A stretch of DNA of 59,440 nucleotides from Oscillospiraceae bacterium (GTDB lineage: Bacteria; Bacillota_A; Clostridia; Oscillospirales; Oscillospiraceae): NCBI GenBank assembly GCA_017470325.1, contig JAFUES010000039.1:1-59440 (forward strand), read 5' to 3'. The notes under the pieces were generated by a model, which did no database searches, had not been told where the DNA came from, and worked only from the letters and a program-made list of their open reading frames with translations. The position numbers were made by a program, and so were the translations under genes. Positions 44,058 to 51,529 of this stretch are shown in pieces. Every line of letters starts with the position of its first letter. Position 1 is the stretch's first letter.

Positions 44058-45914
44058 ATGAAAAAGATTCTTGCACTGGTTCTGGCGCTGGCCATGGTGT
44101 TCGCTCTGGCCGCCTGCGGCAGTTCTCAGGCGCCTGCTGCCACCGCCGCCCCCGCGGCCGAGAGCAGCAGCGAAGCTCCCGCTGCGGCCCCCGAAGAGGC
44201 TGGCCCCAGCTCCATCGCCGTGTGTCTGGCCTCCGAGCCTGACACCCTGGACCCGGCACTCAACTCCGCCGTTGACGGCGCGACCATGCTGGTCCACCTG
44301 TTCTCCGGCCTGGCCAAGTGGGCCGAGGACGCCAACGGCGCCCTGGTCATCGTCCCCGATGCAGCCGAAGAGCTGGTTGAGGGCGTGGAGAACGAGGACG
44401 GCACCGTCACCTACACCTACACCCTGCGCGACGGCCTGAAGTGGTCCGACGGCCAGCCTGTCACCGCCGCCGACTTCGCCTTTGCCTGGCAGCGCGCCGC
44501 CTCCGTGGAGCTGGCCGCCGACTACGGCTACATGTTCGAGGTCGTTGACGGCTACGAGGACATCTGGGCCGACGAGCCCCCCGAGGACGCTCAGCTGAAC
44601 GTCAAGGCCATCAATGACAAGACCCTGGAGGTCACCCTGGCCAACGCCGTGGCTTACTGGAACGAGCTGCTGGCCTTCCCCACCTACTTCCCCGTGCGCG
44701 AGGATGTGGTCGCCGATGAAGGCTGGGCCACCGATCCCTCCACCTATGTGGGCAACGGCGCCTACATCATGACCGGCTGGGACCACAACAGCCTGATCAC
44801 CCTGGAAAAGAACCCCGACTATGTGGATGCGGATGAGATCCTCATGGACAAGATCGAGTGCTACCTGTCCGATGATGCCAACAACCAGCTGACCAACTTC
44901 AAGAACGGCACCTGGCAGCTGATCGACGACGTGCCCACCAATGAGATCCCCGCCCTGAAGGTCGACTATCCCGACGAGTTCTCCGTTGTCGGCCAGATCG
45001 GCACCTACTATGTCTGCTGGAACGTGAACGAGGACATCCTGCCCGCTTCCAGCGGTCTCACCGGTGTTGAGGCTGAGGCCGCCAAGGCTGAGATCCGCAA
45101 CGCCATCAGCCTGCTGTTCGACCGCAACTACATCGTGGAAGAGATCGGCCAGGCCGGTCAGGTCCCCGCCTCCTCCTTTGTGGCCATGGGCATGACCAAC
45201 CCCGACGGCACCCAGTTCTATGAGACCGCCGGCCACAACGACGGCTTCATCGGCTACTATGATGTGTCTGAGGACGCCTTTGAGGACAACTTCACCCAGG
45301 CTCTCGAGGTGCTGAAGAAGTACTACGACTACGACGAGACCACCGGTCAGATCTCCGGCTTCCCGACTCTGACCTACCTGTACAACACTTCCGAAGGCCA
45401 CAAGGCCATCGGTGAGTATCTGCAGAGCGCTCTGGCTGGCGTGGGCATCACCATGAACATGGAGAACCAGGAGTGGAACACCTTCCTGAACACCCGTAAG
45501 CAGGGCGACTATTCCATCGCCCGCAACGGCTGGCTGGCTGACTACAACGATCCCATCTGCTTCCTGGATATGTGGACCACCGCCTCCGGCAACAACGACG
45601 TGCAGTTCGGCAAGGGCGAGCACAAGGATCTGGCCATGTACAATCTGGACCTGACCGATCTGGGCTATGACGTGAAGGTGGAGAACGGCACCTGGGCCGA
45701 CACCTATGACGTGCTCATCAAGACCATCAAGACCTGCACGGACAACGAAGTGCGCTATGAGCTCATGCACCGCGCCGAGGACCTGCTCATGTCCACCGGC
45801 TGCATCTGCCCCATCTACTTCTACACGGACATCTACATGAAGGACAAGAACGTCAACGGCTTCTTCTCCAACCCGCTTGGCTACAAGTACTTCATGTACT
45901 GCACCATCGGCTGA
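44058..45914 (+). CDS. oppA: Oligopeptide-binding lipoprotein, OppA type
   Basis: A 618-residue extracellular solute-binding protein (SBP_bac_5). The signal peptide ends in lipobox LAAC with Cys20, followed by an Ala/Ser linker. PDTLDPALNSAVDG, TLRDGLKWSDGQPVTAADFAF and the closing ICPIYFYTDIYMKDKNV stretches are typical of OppA/MppA. It captures peptides for OppBCDF. The start at 44058 follows GAAAGGA; the frame opens earlier. Codon use is strongly C-ending, consistent with high expression. Confidence 0.94.
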   Translation: MKKILALVLALAMVFALAACGSSQAPAATAAPAAESSSEAPAAAPEEAGPSSIAVCLASEPDTLDPALNSAVDGATMLVHLFSGLAKWAEDANGALVIVPDAAEELVEGVENEDGTVTYTYTLRDGLKWSDGQPVTAADFAFAWQRAASVELAADYGYMFEVVDGYEDIWADEPPEDAQLNVKAINDKTLEVTLANAVAYWNELLAFPTYFPVREDVVADEGWATDPSTYVGNGAYIMTGWDHNSLITLEKNPDYVDADEILMDKIECYLSDDANNQLTNFKNGTWQLIDDVPTNEIPALKVDYPDEFSVVGQIGTYYVCWNVNEDILPASSGLTGVEAEAAKAEIRNAISLLFDRNYIVEEIGQAGQVPASSFVAMGMTNPDGTQFYETAGHNDGFIGYYDVSEDAFEDNFTQALEVLKKYYDYDETTGQISGFPTLTYLYNTSEGHKAIGEYLQSALAGVGITMNMENQEWNTFLNTRKQGDYSIARNGWLADYNDPICFLDMWTTASGNNDVQFGKGEHKDLAMYNLDLTDLGYDVKVENGTWADTYDVLIKTIKTCTDNEVRYELMHRAEDLLMSTGCICPIYFYTDIYMKDKNVNGFFSNPLGYKYFMYCTIG

Positions 45915-45932
45915 TCCAAAACAACAATCCCG

Positions 45933-45962
45933 GCCCCCAAAGCCCTGCTTTGGGGGCATTTT
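45933..45962 (+). terminator. Terminator of the opp operon
   Basis: A perfect 11-bp stem (45933-45943 with 45947-45957), a 3-base loop and ATTTTC. Confidence 0.88.
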
Positions 45963-45971
45963 CATGATTTA

Positions 45972-46013
45972 TAAAAATAAAGCACAGGCGGCGGGACATT
46001 CCCGCCGCCTGTG
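45972..46013 (-). terminator. Terminator of the Sel1 lipoprotein gene
   Basis: On the minus strand a perfect 14-bp stem (46000-46013 with 45983-45996), a 3-base loop and CTTTATTTTT. Confidence 0.88.
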
Positions 46014-46048
46014 ACTTGTCGTTATGAAAGATATGAACGGCTGCGTTC

Positions 46049-47707
46049 CTATTCATGCACCCCCGCAGCTGCCAAAGCACGAGTGACCGCTTCTTCCGTG
46101 AGAAAGCCGGCTTGCGCCAAACCGCGGGCGTGATTACAACAGCGAGAGACGATCGCATCCTCTGGCGCAGTTTGCGCAGAGGTATCTCTTACGCTGATGG
46201 CCATGCGAATTGCCTGTGCATAACAGTCCAAAGCCTTTTCATAGTCTTTCTCCACGCCCAGACCATTTTCGTAGATGTAGCCTAAGGTGTAAGCGCAGGT
46301 GACATTCTTGCTTTTTATACCGCTTTCAAACCATTCCCAGTCGGAGGGGCGCAGCTCGGCGGCACGTTCGAAGTAATCTGCCGCTTTGTCATAATTCCTG
46401 GGGAGGTTGATATTCCAGCCGCCCCAGTTGTACATGTTGCCAAGATTAAGCATGGCATTATAGTCGCCGCCGTCCACAGCCTTTTGATACCAGGCAATCG
46501 CCGTGGAGGCGTTCTTGGAGACGCCGTTGCCGTATTGATAGAGCTGGCCTATGTTGGTCATGGCAATAATGCTTCCGGCTTCCACACCTTTTTCGTACCA
46601 TTCCTTGGCCTTGGCATAATCCTGCTTCACGCCGGTACCGTTTTCATAAAACTGGCCGATGACACGGTAGGCGTCCGTATAACCCGCCTCCGCCGCCTGC
46701 TCCAGATAGGCGATGCCCTTCTCGCCGTCCTGCTCCACGCCTCTGCCATAAGCATAGCAAATGCCGATCCAGTACAGGCCGTTGGCGTTGCCCAACTCGG
46801 CGGCCTGCTGGTAATAGTCCAAAGCCGCGGCGTAGTCCACCTCGCTGCCTAGACCGGAATAGGCCATGAAGCCCAAGCCGACCAAAGCCCCTGAGCTTCC
46901 TGCTTCTGCGGCCTTTTCATACCAGCTTTTTGCCTGCTCAAAATCCAGCTCCACGCCGGTGCCGTCGCGATAGAGAGTGCCCAAGCCTACCATCGCCCCG
47001 GTGCTGCCGAGCTCCACACCCTTCTCATACCAGGAGAGGGCCTGGGAATAGTCTGCCTCCAATCCGGCCACGCCCTGGGTATAGAGATCGCCGATGCTGC
47101 CGTAGGCGCTCCGCAGATAGGACAGCTCCTCGCTGTCCAGCGCGGCGGTATAATAGGTCAGGGCTTTTTGATGATCCCGCTCCACGCCGTGGGCGTTTTC
47201 ATACAGACCGCCAAGGCGGAGATTCGCCTCTGCACAGCCCCCGTCCAGTGCCTGCTGATACAGCTCGCGGGTCGCATCCCAATCGCGCTCCACGCCTTGG
47301 CCGTATTCATAAAGGCTGCCTTTGCCCAGCAGACCCAGGTCACAGCCCAGCTCGATTGCTTTTTCATAATGCTCCATGGCCGTCTGAAAACGATCTTTAT
47401 TCAGGTTGCGCTGGCAGAGATTTCCCAGATACCAATGGGCCAGACCGCTGCCAAGCTCGGCAGCCTGGGTAAAGCAGTCCGCGGCCTTTTCGCTGTCGTA
47501 GGCGGTACCGTCCAGACAGTAGTAGTATTTGCGGCCCTCTTCGATCGACAGATCAGCTGGAGAGGGCGTCGGCTCCGGTGTGGGTTCCGGCGTTTCCTCT
47601 GTGGCCGCCGCGGGCTGTGTACTGCCGCAGGCGGGCAGCGCAGTCAGCATGGCCAGTGCAAGCAGCAGAGCCAGCAGACGGGGAATGCGGTTTCTCTTTT
47701 TTTGCAT
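46049..47707 (-). CDS. Sel1-repeat lipoprotein
   Basis: A 552-residue exported protein. The signal peptide ends in lipobox LPAC with Cys27, followed by a Glu-Thr-Pro repeat linker. From about residue 75 it consists of about eleven Sel1-type alpha-helical repeats of ~36 residues, each with the pattern A...LG.LY..G.GVE.DY.KA..WYEKA. Sel1 proteins are scaffolds for protein interactions; outside the membrane such a protein may organise envelope or signalling complexes. It is a single gene with its own terminator. The start at 47707 follows GGGAGG, which directly abuts an intrinsic terminator in the leader. Confidence 0.88.
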   Translation of the reverse strand: MQKKRNRIPRLLALLLALAMLTALPACGSTQPAAATEETPEPTPEPTPSPADLSIEEGRKYYYCLDGTAYDSEKAADCFTQAAELGSGLAHWYLGNLCQRNLNKDRFQTAMEHYEKAIELGCDLGLLGKGSLYEYGQGVERDWDATRELYQQALDGGCAEANLRLGGLYENAHGVERDHQKALTYYTAALDSEELSYLRSAYGSIGDLYTQGVAGLEADYSQALSWYEKGVELGSTGAMVGLGTLYRDGTGVELDFEQAKSWYEKAAEAGSSGALVGLGFMAYSGLGSEVDYAAALDYYQQAAELGNANGLYWIGICYAYGRGVEQDGEKGIAYLEQAAEAGYTDAYRVIGQFYENGTGVKQDYAKAKEWYEKGVEAGSIIAMTNIGQLYQYGNGVSKNASTAIAWYQKAVDGGDYNAMLNLGNMYNWGGWNINLPRNYDKAADYFERAAELRPSDWEWFESGIKSKNVTCAYTLGYIYENGLGVEKDYEKALDCYAQAIRMAISVRDTSAQTAPEDAIVSRCCNHARGLAQAGFLTEEAVTRALAAAGVHE

Positions 47708-47723
47708 AAACGTTCCTCCCAAT

Positions 47724-47751
47724 AAAAAAGTGCGCAGCCGAAGCTGCGCAC
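47724..47751 (-). terminator. Leader terminator (attenuator) of the Sel1 gene
   Basis: On the minus strand GTGCGCAGC, TTCG loop, GCTGCGCAC and six T. The T-tract ends three bases before the GGGAGG ribosome binding site, so no promoter fits between and the gene must be read through this stem. Confidence 0.85.
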
Positions 47752-47758
47752 CGAAAAA

Positions 47759-47881
47759 CGCACAGCTTCATCCTGTTGCCACACAAGTCAGTTCACAAGC
47801 ATAAGCGTGCGAAAAGGAAGCCTACGTTTTTACCAGAGGAAAAAACGCACGCAAACGCTTGTTCTATAGACTTGTGTGGCA
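47759..47881 (-). promoter_or_regulatory. Structured leader of the Sel1 gene (rod plus antiterminator strand)
   Basis: 47777-47789 pairs with 47869-47881 (13 bp), 47795-47800 with 47857-47862, and 47805-47811 with 47846-47852, giving a rod with a 34-base loop. The stretch 47759-47769 can pair with 47740-47750 (11 bp with GU pairs), which would break the terminator. A TTGACA (47882-47887) lies just upstream, without a good -10. No gene is seen in the 413-base gap from 47708 to 48120. Confidence 0.65.
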
Positions 47882-47979
47882 TGTCAAGCATAGCATATCG
47901 AAAGGGAAAAAACAATGTTTTTCAAAAGACTGACAGAGGAGTTTTATACGTAAAAAATACCGCTACAAGCATTTTCCTC

Positions 47980-48008
47980 TTGACTTCCGTTTATTGGAAT
48001 GTTACTAT
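47980..48008 (+). promoter_or_regulatory. rpsO promoter
   Basis: TTGACT (47980-47985), a 17-base spacer and TACTAT (48003-48008). Confidence 0.6.
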
Positions 48009-48033
48009 ACCAAAGTACGCGCCCGCAGACTAT

Positions 48034-48078
48034 GTCACAGGGTCATGCCGCCGATGCGGTTTCCTTTCCGCCTGTGAC
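48034..48078 (+). promoter_or_regulatory. rpsO leader stem, possible S15 autoregulatory site
   Basis: GTCACAGG pairs with CCTGTGAC (48034-48041 with 48071-48078) around an inner CCGC/GCGG stem, ~40 bases before the S15 start. S15 binds its own leader in several bacteria; the exact class cannot be settled by eye. Confidence 0.5.
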
Positions 48079-48120
48079 CTGGCTGTTGGGTATAGCAGAA
48101 TTTGAAAGGAGTTTTTCACC

Positions 48121-48387
48121 ATGATCACCAAAGAAGTCAAGACCCAGGTCATCACCGACAACGCGACCCATGAGGGCGACACCGGCTCTCCCGAGGTCCA
48201 GATCGCTATTCTCACTCAGCGCATCCGCGAGCTGACCGAGCACCTGAAGAAGCATCCCAACGACGACCACAGCCGTCTGGGCATGTACAAGATGGTCGGC
48301 AAGCGCCGCCGTCTGCTGGACTATCTGGCGAAGAAGGATATCGAGCGTTACCGCGCGATCATCGCCAAGCTGGGCATCCGCAAGTAA
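48121..48387 (+). CDS. rpsO: 30S ribosomal protein S15
   Basis: An 88-residue S15 with [31 protein letters not shown] and the closing [20 protein letters not shown]. It binds 16S rRNA early in small-subunit assembly. GAAAGGAG precedes the ATG. The rpsO-pnp order is widely conserved. Confidence 0.97.
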   Translation: MITKEVKTQVITDNATHEGDTGSPEVQIAILTQRIRELTEHLKKHPNDDHSRLGMYKMVGKRRRLLDYLAKKDIERYRAIIAKLGIRK

Positions 48388-48430
48388 GATTCTTACGGAT
48401 TCTCATTACTGAGGGGTATGAAGGTTTTTT

Positions 48431-48468
48431 GCAGGGGATAATTGAATATTGTCCCCTGCGTCTTTTTT
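48431..48468 (+). terminator. rpsO terminator
   Basis: GCAGGGGA/TCCCCTGC (48431-48438 with 48452-48459), followed by GTCTTTTTT. Confidence 0.85.
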
Positions 48469-48505
48469 GCCCCGGACCGTAAACCCGGGGGCATCCGATG
48501 GATCA

Positions 48506-48545
48506 GCATTTGAAAGAACGGCTCAAGGGCCGCTGTTTCAAGTGC
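48506..48545 (+). promoter_or_regulatory. Hairpin in the pnp leader
   Basis: GCATTTGAAA pairs with TTTCAAGTGC (48506-48515 with 48536-48545, one GU) around an inner CGGC/GCCG stem. In E. coli a comparable pnp leader stem is the RNase III site for autoregulation; a parallel role here is inference. Confidence 0.5.
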
Positions 48546-48609
48546 TAAGCTGTCGGCTGCTCCTGAAAATAGAAAGCAAGCAAACCGACATTTCACAAAG
48601 GAGAACCAT

Positions 48610-50730
48610 ATGATCATCACCAACAAGCAGTTCCCCAACTACCGCAAGTATGAGATCGACTATGAAGGCCGCCCCCTGAGCATGGAGGTGGGCAAGATGG
48701 CAGAGCTGTGCAATGCCGCCGTCCTGGTCCGCTACGGCGAGACCACCGTGCTGGTCACCTGCACCGCCTCCGCCCGCCCCAAGGACGGCATCGACTACTT
48801 CCCCCTGTCCGTGGACTTCAACGAGAAGCTCTACGCAGTGGGCCGTATCCCCGGCAGCTTCATGCGCCGTGAGGGCAAGCCCAGCCTGCCCGCGGTCCTG
48901 GCCTCCCGCCTGATCGACCGCCCCATGCGCCCCCTGTTCCCCTCTGACCTGCGCAATGACGTGGTCATCGCCTGCGAGGTTCTGTCCGTGGACCGCGACT
49001 GCTCCCCGGAGATCACCGCCATGATCGGCGCCTCCGCCGCAGTATCTATCTCCGACGTGCCCTTCAACGGCCCCATCGCCGGCATCGTCCTGGGCTGGGA
49101 CGGCGAGAAGTATCTCTTCAACCCCACCCACGAGGAGCAGGCCACCAATCGCATGACCACCACCATCGCCGCTACCCACAAGAAGATCGTCATGATCGAG
49201 TCCGAGGCCGACCAGGTCCCCGACGAGGTCATGTACGAGGGCATCGTGCAGGCCCATGAGCATCTGCAGCCCGTCCTGGACCTGATCGACAAGATGGTCG
49301 CCGAGGTGGGCAAGCCCAAGTTCAGCTATGAGCACGCCGCCTTTGACGAGGAGCTGTTCGAGAAGCTGGTCGCCAACGAGTTCGAGTCCATGGAGCACTG
49401 CATGGACACCGACGACAAGAACGTCCGTGAAGCCCGCGTCAACGAGTGGGTCAGCATGGTCGAGGAGAAGTACGGTGAAGAGCACCCCGACCTGATGCAG
49501 TACATGGACGAGATCCTGTACAAGCTGCAGAAGAAGGTCGTCAAGAAGTGGCTGCTGGCCGGCAAGCGCGTGGACGGCCGTCAGATGAATGAGATCCGGC
49601 CCCTGGCCGCCGAAGTGGGCGTGATCCCTGTGGTGCACGGCTCCGGTCTGTTCACCCGCGGTCAGACCCAGGTCCTGTCCATCGCCACCCTGGCCACCCT
49701 GGGCGACGCCCAGAAGCTGGACACCATCTGGGAGCCCACCGAGAAGCGCTTCATGCATCACTACAACATGCCCTCCTACTCCACGGGTGAGGCCCGTGCC
49801 AGCCGCAGCACCAGCCGCCGCGAGTACGGCCACGGCGCTCTGGTGGAGAAGGCGCTGGAGAGCGTCATCCCCGAGGTGGAGGACTTCCCCTATGCCATCC
49901 GCGTGGTCTCTGAGGTCCTGTCCTCCAACGGCTCTACCTCCCAGGGCTCCATCTGCGGCACCACCCTGGCTCTGATGGACGCAGGCGTCCCCCTGAAGGC
50001 CCCCGTGGCCGGCATCTCCTGCGGCCTGATCCAGGACGGCGACGACTTCACCACTTTCATCGACATCCAGGGCGTGGAAGACTTCCACGGCGAGATGGAC
50101 TTCAAGGTGGCCGGCACCAAGGCCGGTATCACCGCCATCCAGATGGACCTGAAGAACGACGGCCTCAAGCATGAGATCGTCAAGGAAGCCTTTGCCATCA
50201 CCAAGGAAGCCCGCTTCCAGATCCTGGACGCCATCCTGCTCAAGGCCATTCCCGAGCCCCGCAAGGAGCTGGCCAAGAGCGCGCCCAAGATGATCCAGAT
50301 GAAGATCAACCCCGACAAGATCCGCGAAGTCATCGGCTCCGGCGGCAAGGTCATCCAGAAGATCACCGCCGACACCGGCTGCAAGATCGACATCAACGAT
50401 GACGGCACCATTTTCATCGCCAGCGCCGATATCGAGGCCTGCCGCGCCGCCCGCAAGACCATCGAGGACATCGTGTTTGTCCCCGAGGTGGGCGCCCTGT
50501 ACTACGGCGAGGTCAAGCGCGTGATCTCCAACCTGGGCGCTTTCGTGGAGCTGGCCCCCGGCAAGGACGCCATGTGCCACATCAAGGACCTGGAGTTCAA
50601 GCGCACCGAGAAGGTGGAAGACGTGCTGAACGTGGGCGACAAGACCTGGGTCAAGTTCACCGGCATCGACGAGAAGGGCCGCTGGAATATCTCCCGCAAG
50701 GAAGCCCTGCGCGAGCGCGGCGAAGCGTAA
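48610..50730 (+). CDS. pnp: Polyribonucleotide nucleotidyltransferase (PNPase)
   Basis: A 706-residue 3'-5' phosphorolytic exoribonuclease. Two RNase PH domains flank a helical linker (the first has GETTVLVTCTASA and RPMRPLFP; the second has GSGLFTRGQTQVLS and NGSTSQGSICG). A KH domain (IREVIGSGGKVIQKI) and an S1 domain (YYGEVKRVISNLGAFVEL) follow. Length is normal. AAAGGAG precedes the ATG. Confidence 0.97.
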   Translation: MIITNKQFPNYRKYEIDYEGRPLSMEVGKMAELCNAAVLVRYGETTVLVTCTASARPKDGIDYFPLSVDFNEKLYAVGRIPGSFMRREGKPSLPAVLASRLIDRPMRPLFPSDLRNDVVIACEVLSVDRDCSPEITAMIGASAAVSISDVPFNGPIAGIVLGWDGEKYLFNPTHEEQATNRMTTTIAATHKKIVMIESEADQVPDEVMYEGIVQAHEHLQPVLDLIDKMVAEVGKPKFSYEHAAFDEELFEKLVANEFESMEHCMDTDDKNVREARVNEWVSMVEEKYGEEHPDLMQYMDEILYKLQKKVVKKWLLAGKRVDGRQMNEIRPLAAEVGVIPVVHGSGLFTRGQTQVLSIATLATLGDAQKLDTIWEPTEKRFMHHYNMPSYSTGEARASRSTSRREYGHGALVEKALESVIPEVEDFPYAIRVVSEVLSSNGSTSQGSICGTTLALMDAGVPLKAPVAGISCGLIQDGDDFTTFIDIQGVEDFHGEMDFKVAGTKAGITAIQMDLKNDGLKHEIVKEAFAITKEARFQILDAILLKAIPEPRKELAKSAPKMIQMKINPDKIREVIGSGGKVIQKITADTGCKIDINDDGTIFIASADIEACRAARKTIEDIVFVPEVGALYYGEVKRVISNLGAFVELAPGKDAMCHIKDLEFKRTEKVEDVLNVGDKTWVKFTGIDEKGRWNISRKEALRERGEA

Positions 50731-50755
50731 GCCCTCAGCGCATAACACGATAACG

Positions 50756-50790
50756 ACAAACCTCCGGCTTACGGCTGGAGGTTTGTTTAT
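50756..50790 (+). terminator. pnp terminator-like hairpin
   Basis: ACAAACCTCC/GGAGGTTTGT (50756-50765 with 50777-50786), enclosed by an outer GCGCATAA/TTATGCGC pairing. The T-tract is weak. Confidence 0.6.
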
Positions 50791-50832
50791 GCGCGGCAAG
50801 CCGTACCATGAAGCGGATATATGCGCAGGGGC

Positions 50833-50861
50833 TTGACAATAAATGAATGATCGTTTATAAT
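50833..50861 (+). promoter_or_regulatory. tetR promoter with embedded operator
   Basis: A perfect TTGACA (50833-50838), a 17-base spacer and a perfect TATAAT (50856-50861). The 17-base AATGAATGATCGTTTAT at 50842-50858 fills the spacer and overlaps the -10 box; it is repeated in inverted form before lon. Confidence 0.88.
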
Positions 50862-50886
50862 AGCGCTCGTCACCGGAGGGCAGGAT

Positions 50887-51444
50887 ATGAGGAAAAAGGA
50901 TTTTGAAAAAGAACAGCGGGTGAAAGAGGCGGTCATCAAGCTGATCTTGGAGGAGGGCTTTGAGGGCGCTTCCATTTCCAAGATCGCGCGGGCAGCCGGC
51001 GTCTCGCCTGCCACGGTGTATATCTACTATGACAACAAGGAGCAGATGCTTTCCAGCATCTACCGGGAATACGCCAACAGCACCTATGAATACCTGATGG
51101 ACCGCATCCGCGCGGACATGGACGGGCGGCAGCTGGTCAGCTCCCTGGTGCGGGGCTATTACAGCTACATCACCGACAACTCGGAGATCTATCGCTTTGT
51201 GGAGCAGTGCTCCCACTGTCCCACCCTCTCCGCCCAGGAGTACAACGACGTGTGCTGCGCCTTTGACTTTTTCGACTGTATGAAGGACCGGGGCGTGCTC
51301 CGGCGCTACAGCAACGAGAGTCTGGCGGCCATCATCTTTTCCCCGGTGAAGGCCATCTCTACCGAGTACCCGGCGGGGGGCCGGCGGGCGGAGGACCTGC
51401 TGGATGAGCTGATCCAGATCGTGTCCGAGGCGATCTTGATGTGA
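50887..51444 (+). CDS. TetR-family regulator with cysteine cluster
   Basis: A 185-residue repressor. The N-terminal DNA-binding domain has IKLILEEGFEGASISKIARA and the recognition helix GVSPATVYIYYDNKEQM. The ligand domain has five cysteines close together: Cys108, 111, 123, 124 and 131, including CxxC and CC pairs, suggestive of a thiol, electrophile or metal sensor. The promoter at 50833-50861 carries an operator-like site, and the same site lies before the downstream lon gene, so it probably represses itself and lon. The TetR type is clear; the signal is unknown. Confidence 0.9.
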   Translation: MRKKDFEKEQRVKEAVIKLILEEGFEGASISKIARAAGVSPATVYIYYDNKEQMLSSIYREYANSTYEYLMDRIRADMDGRQLVSSLVRGYYSYITDNSEIYRFVEQCSHCPTLSAQEYNDVCCAFDFFDCMKDRGVLRRYSNESLAAIIFSPVKAISTEYPAGGRRAEDLLDELIQIVSEAILM

Positions 51445-51451
51445 GGAAACC

Positions 51452-51486
51452 AAAGCGGCGAGGCCGAAACGGTCTCGCGTGCTTTT
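51452..51486 (+). terminator. Terminator between tetR and lon
   Basis: GCGAGGCCG/CGGTCTCGC (51458-51466 with 51470-51478, one GU) flanked by AAAGC and GCTTTT. Confidence 0.65.
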
Positions 51487-51496
51487 GCGACATAAA

Positions 51497-51513
51497 ATAA
51501 ACGAGCGTTCATT
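51497..51513 (+). promoter_or_regulatory. Second TetR operator, upstream of lon
   Basis: ATAAACGAGCGTTCATT; its reverse complement AATGAACGCTCGTTTAT matches the operator at 50842-50858 in 15 of 17 positions. Its core AACGNNCGTT is a perfect inverted repeat. It ends ~16 bases before the lon start codon. A TAAAAT at 51493-51498 may be the -10 box. Confidence 0.7.
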
Positions 51514-51529
51514 AAACGGAGGAATCAAT

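Noticed and set aside
47777..47881. 6S RNA identity for the rod-like inverted repeat
   Set aside because: The length of the whole candidate transcript is similar, but the large central bubble and conserved 6S flanks are not evident, and a 34-base terminal loop does not fit.
47776..48105. A 109-codon frame covering the rod-like inverted repeat
   Set aside because: It starts inside the repeat, has no ribosome binding site, overlaps the rpsO promoter and leader, and its product has no domain character.
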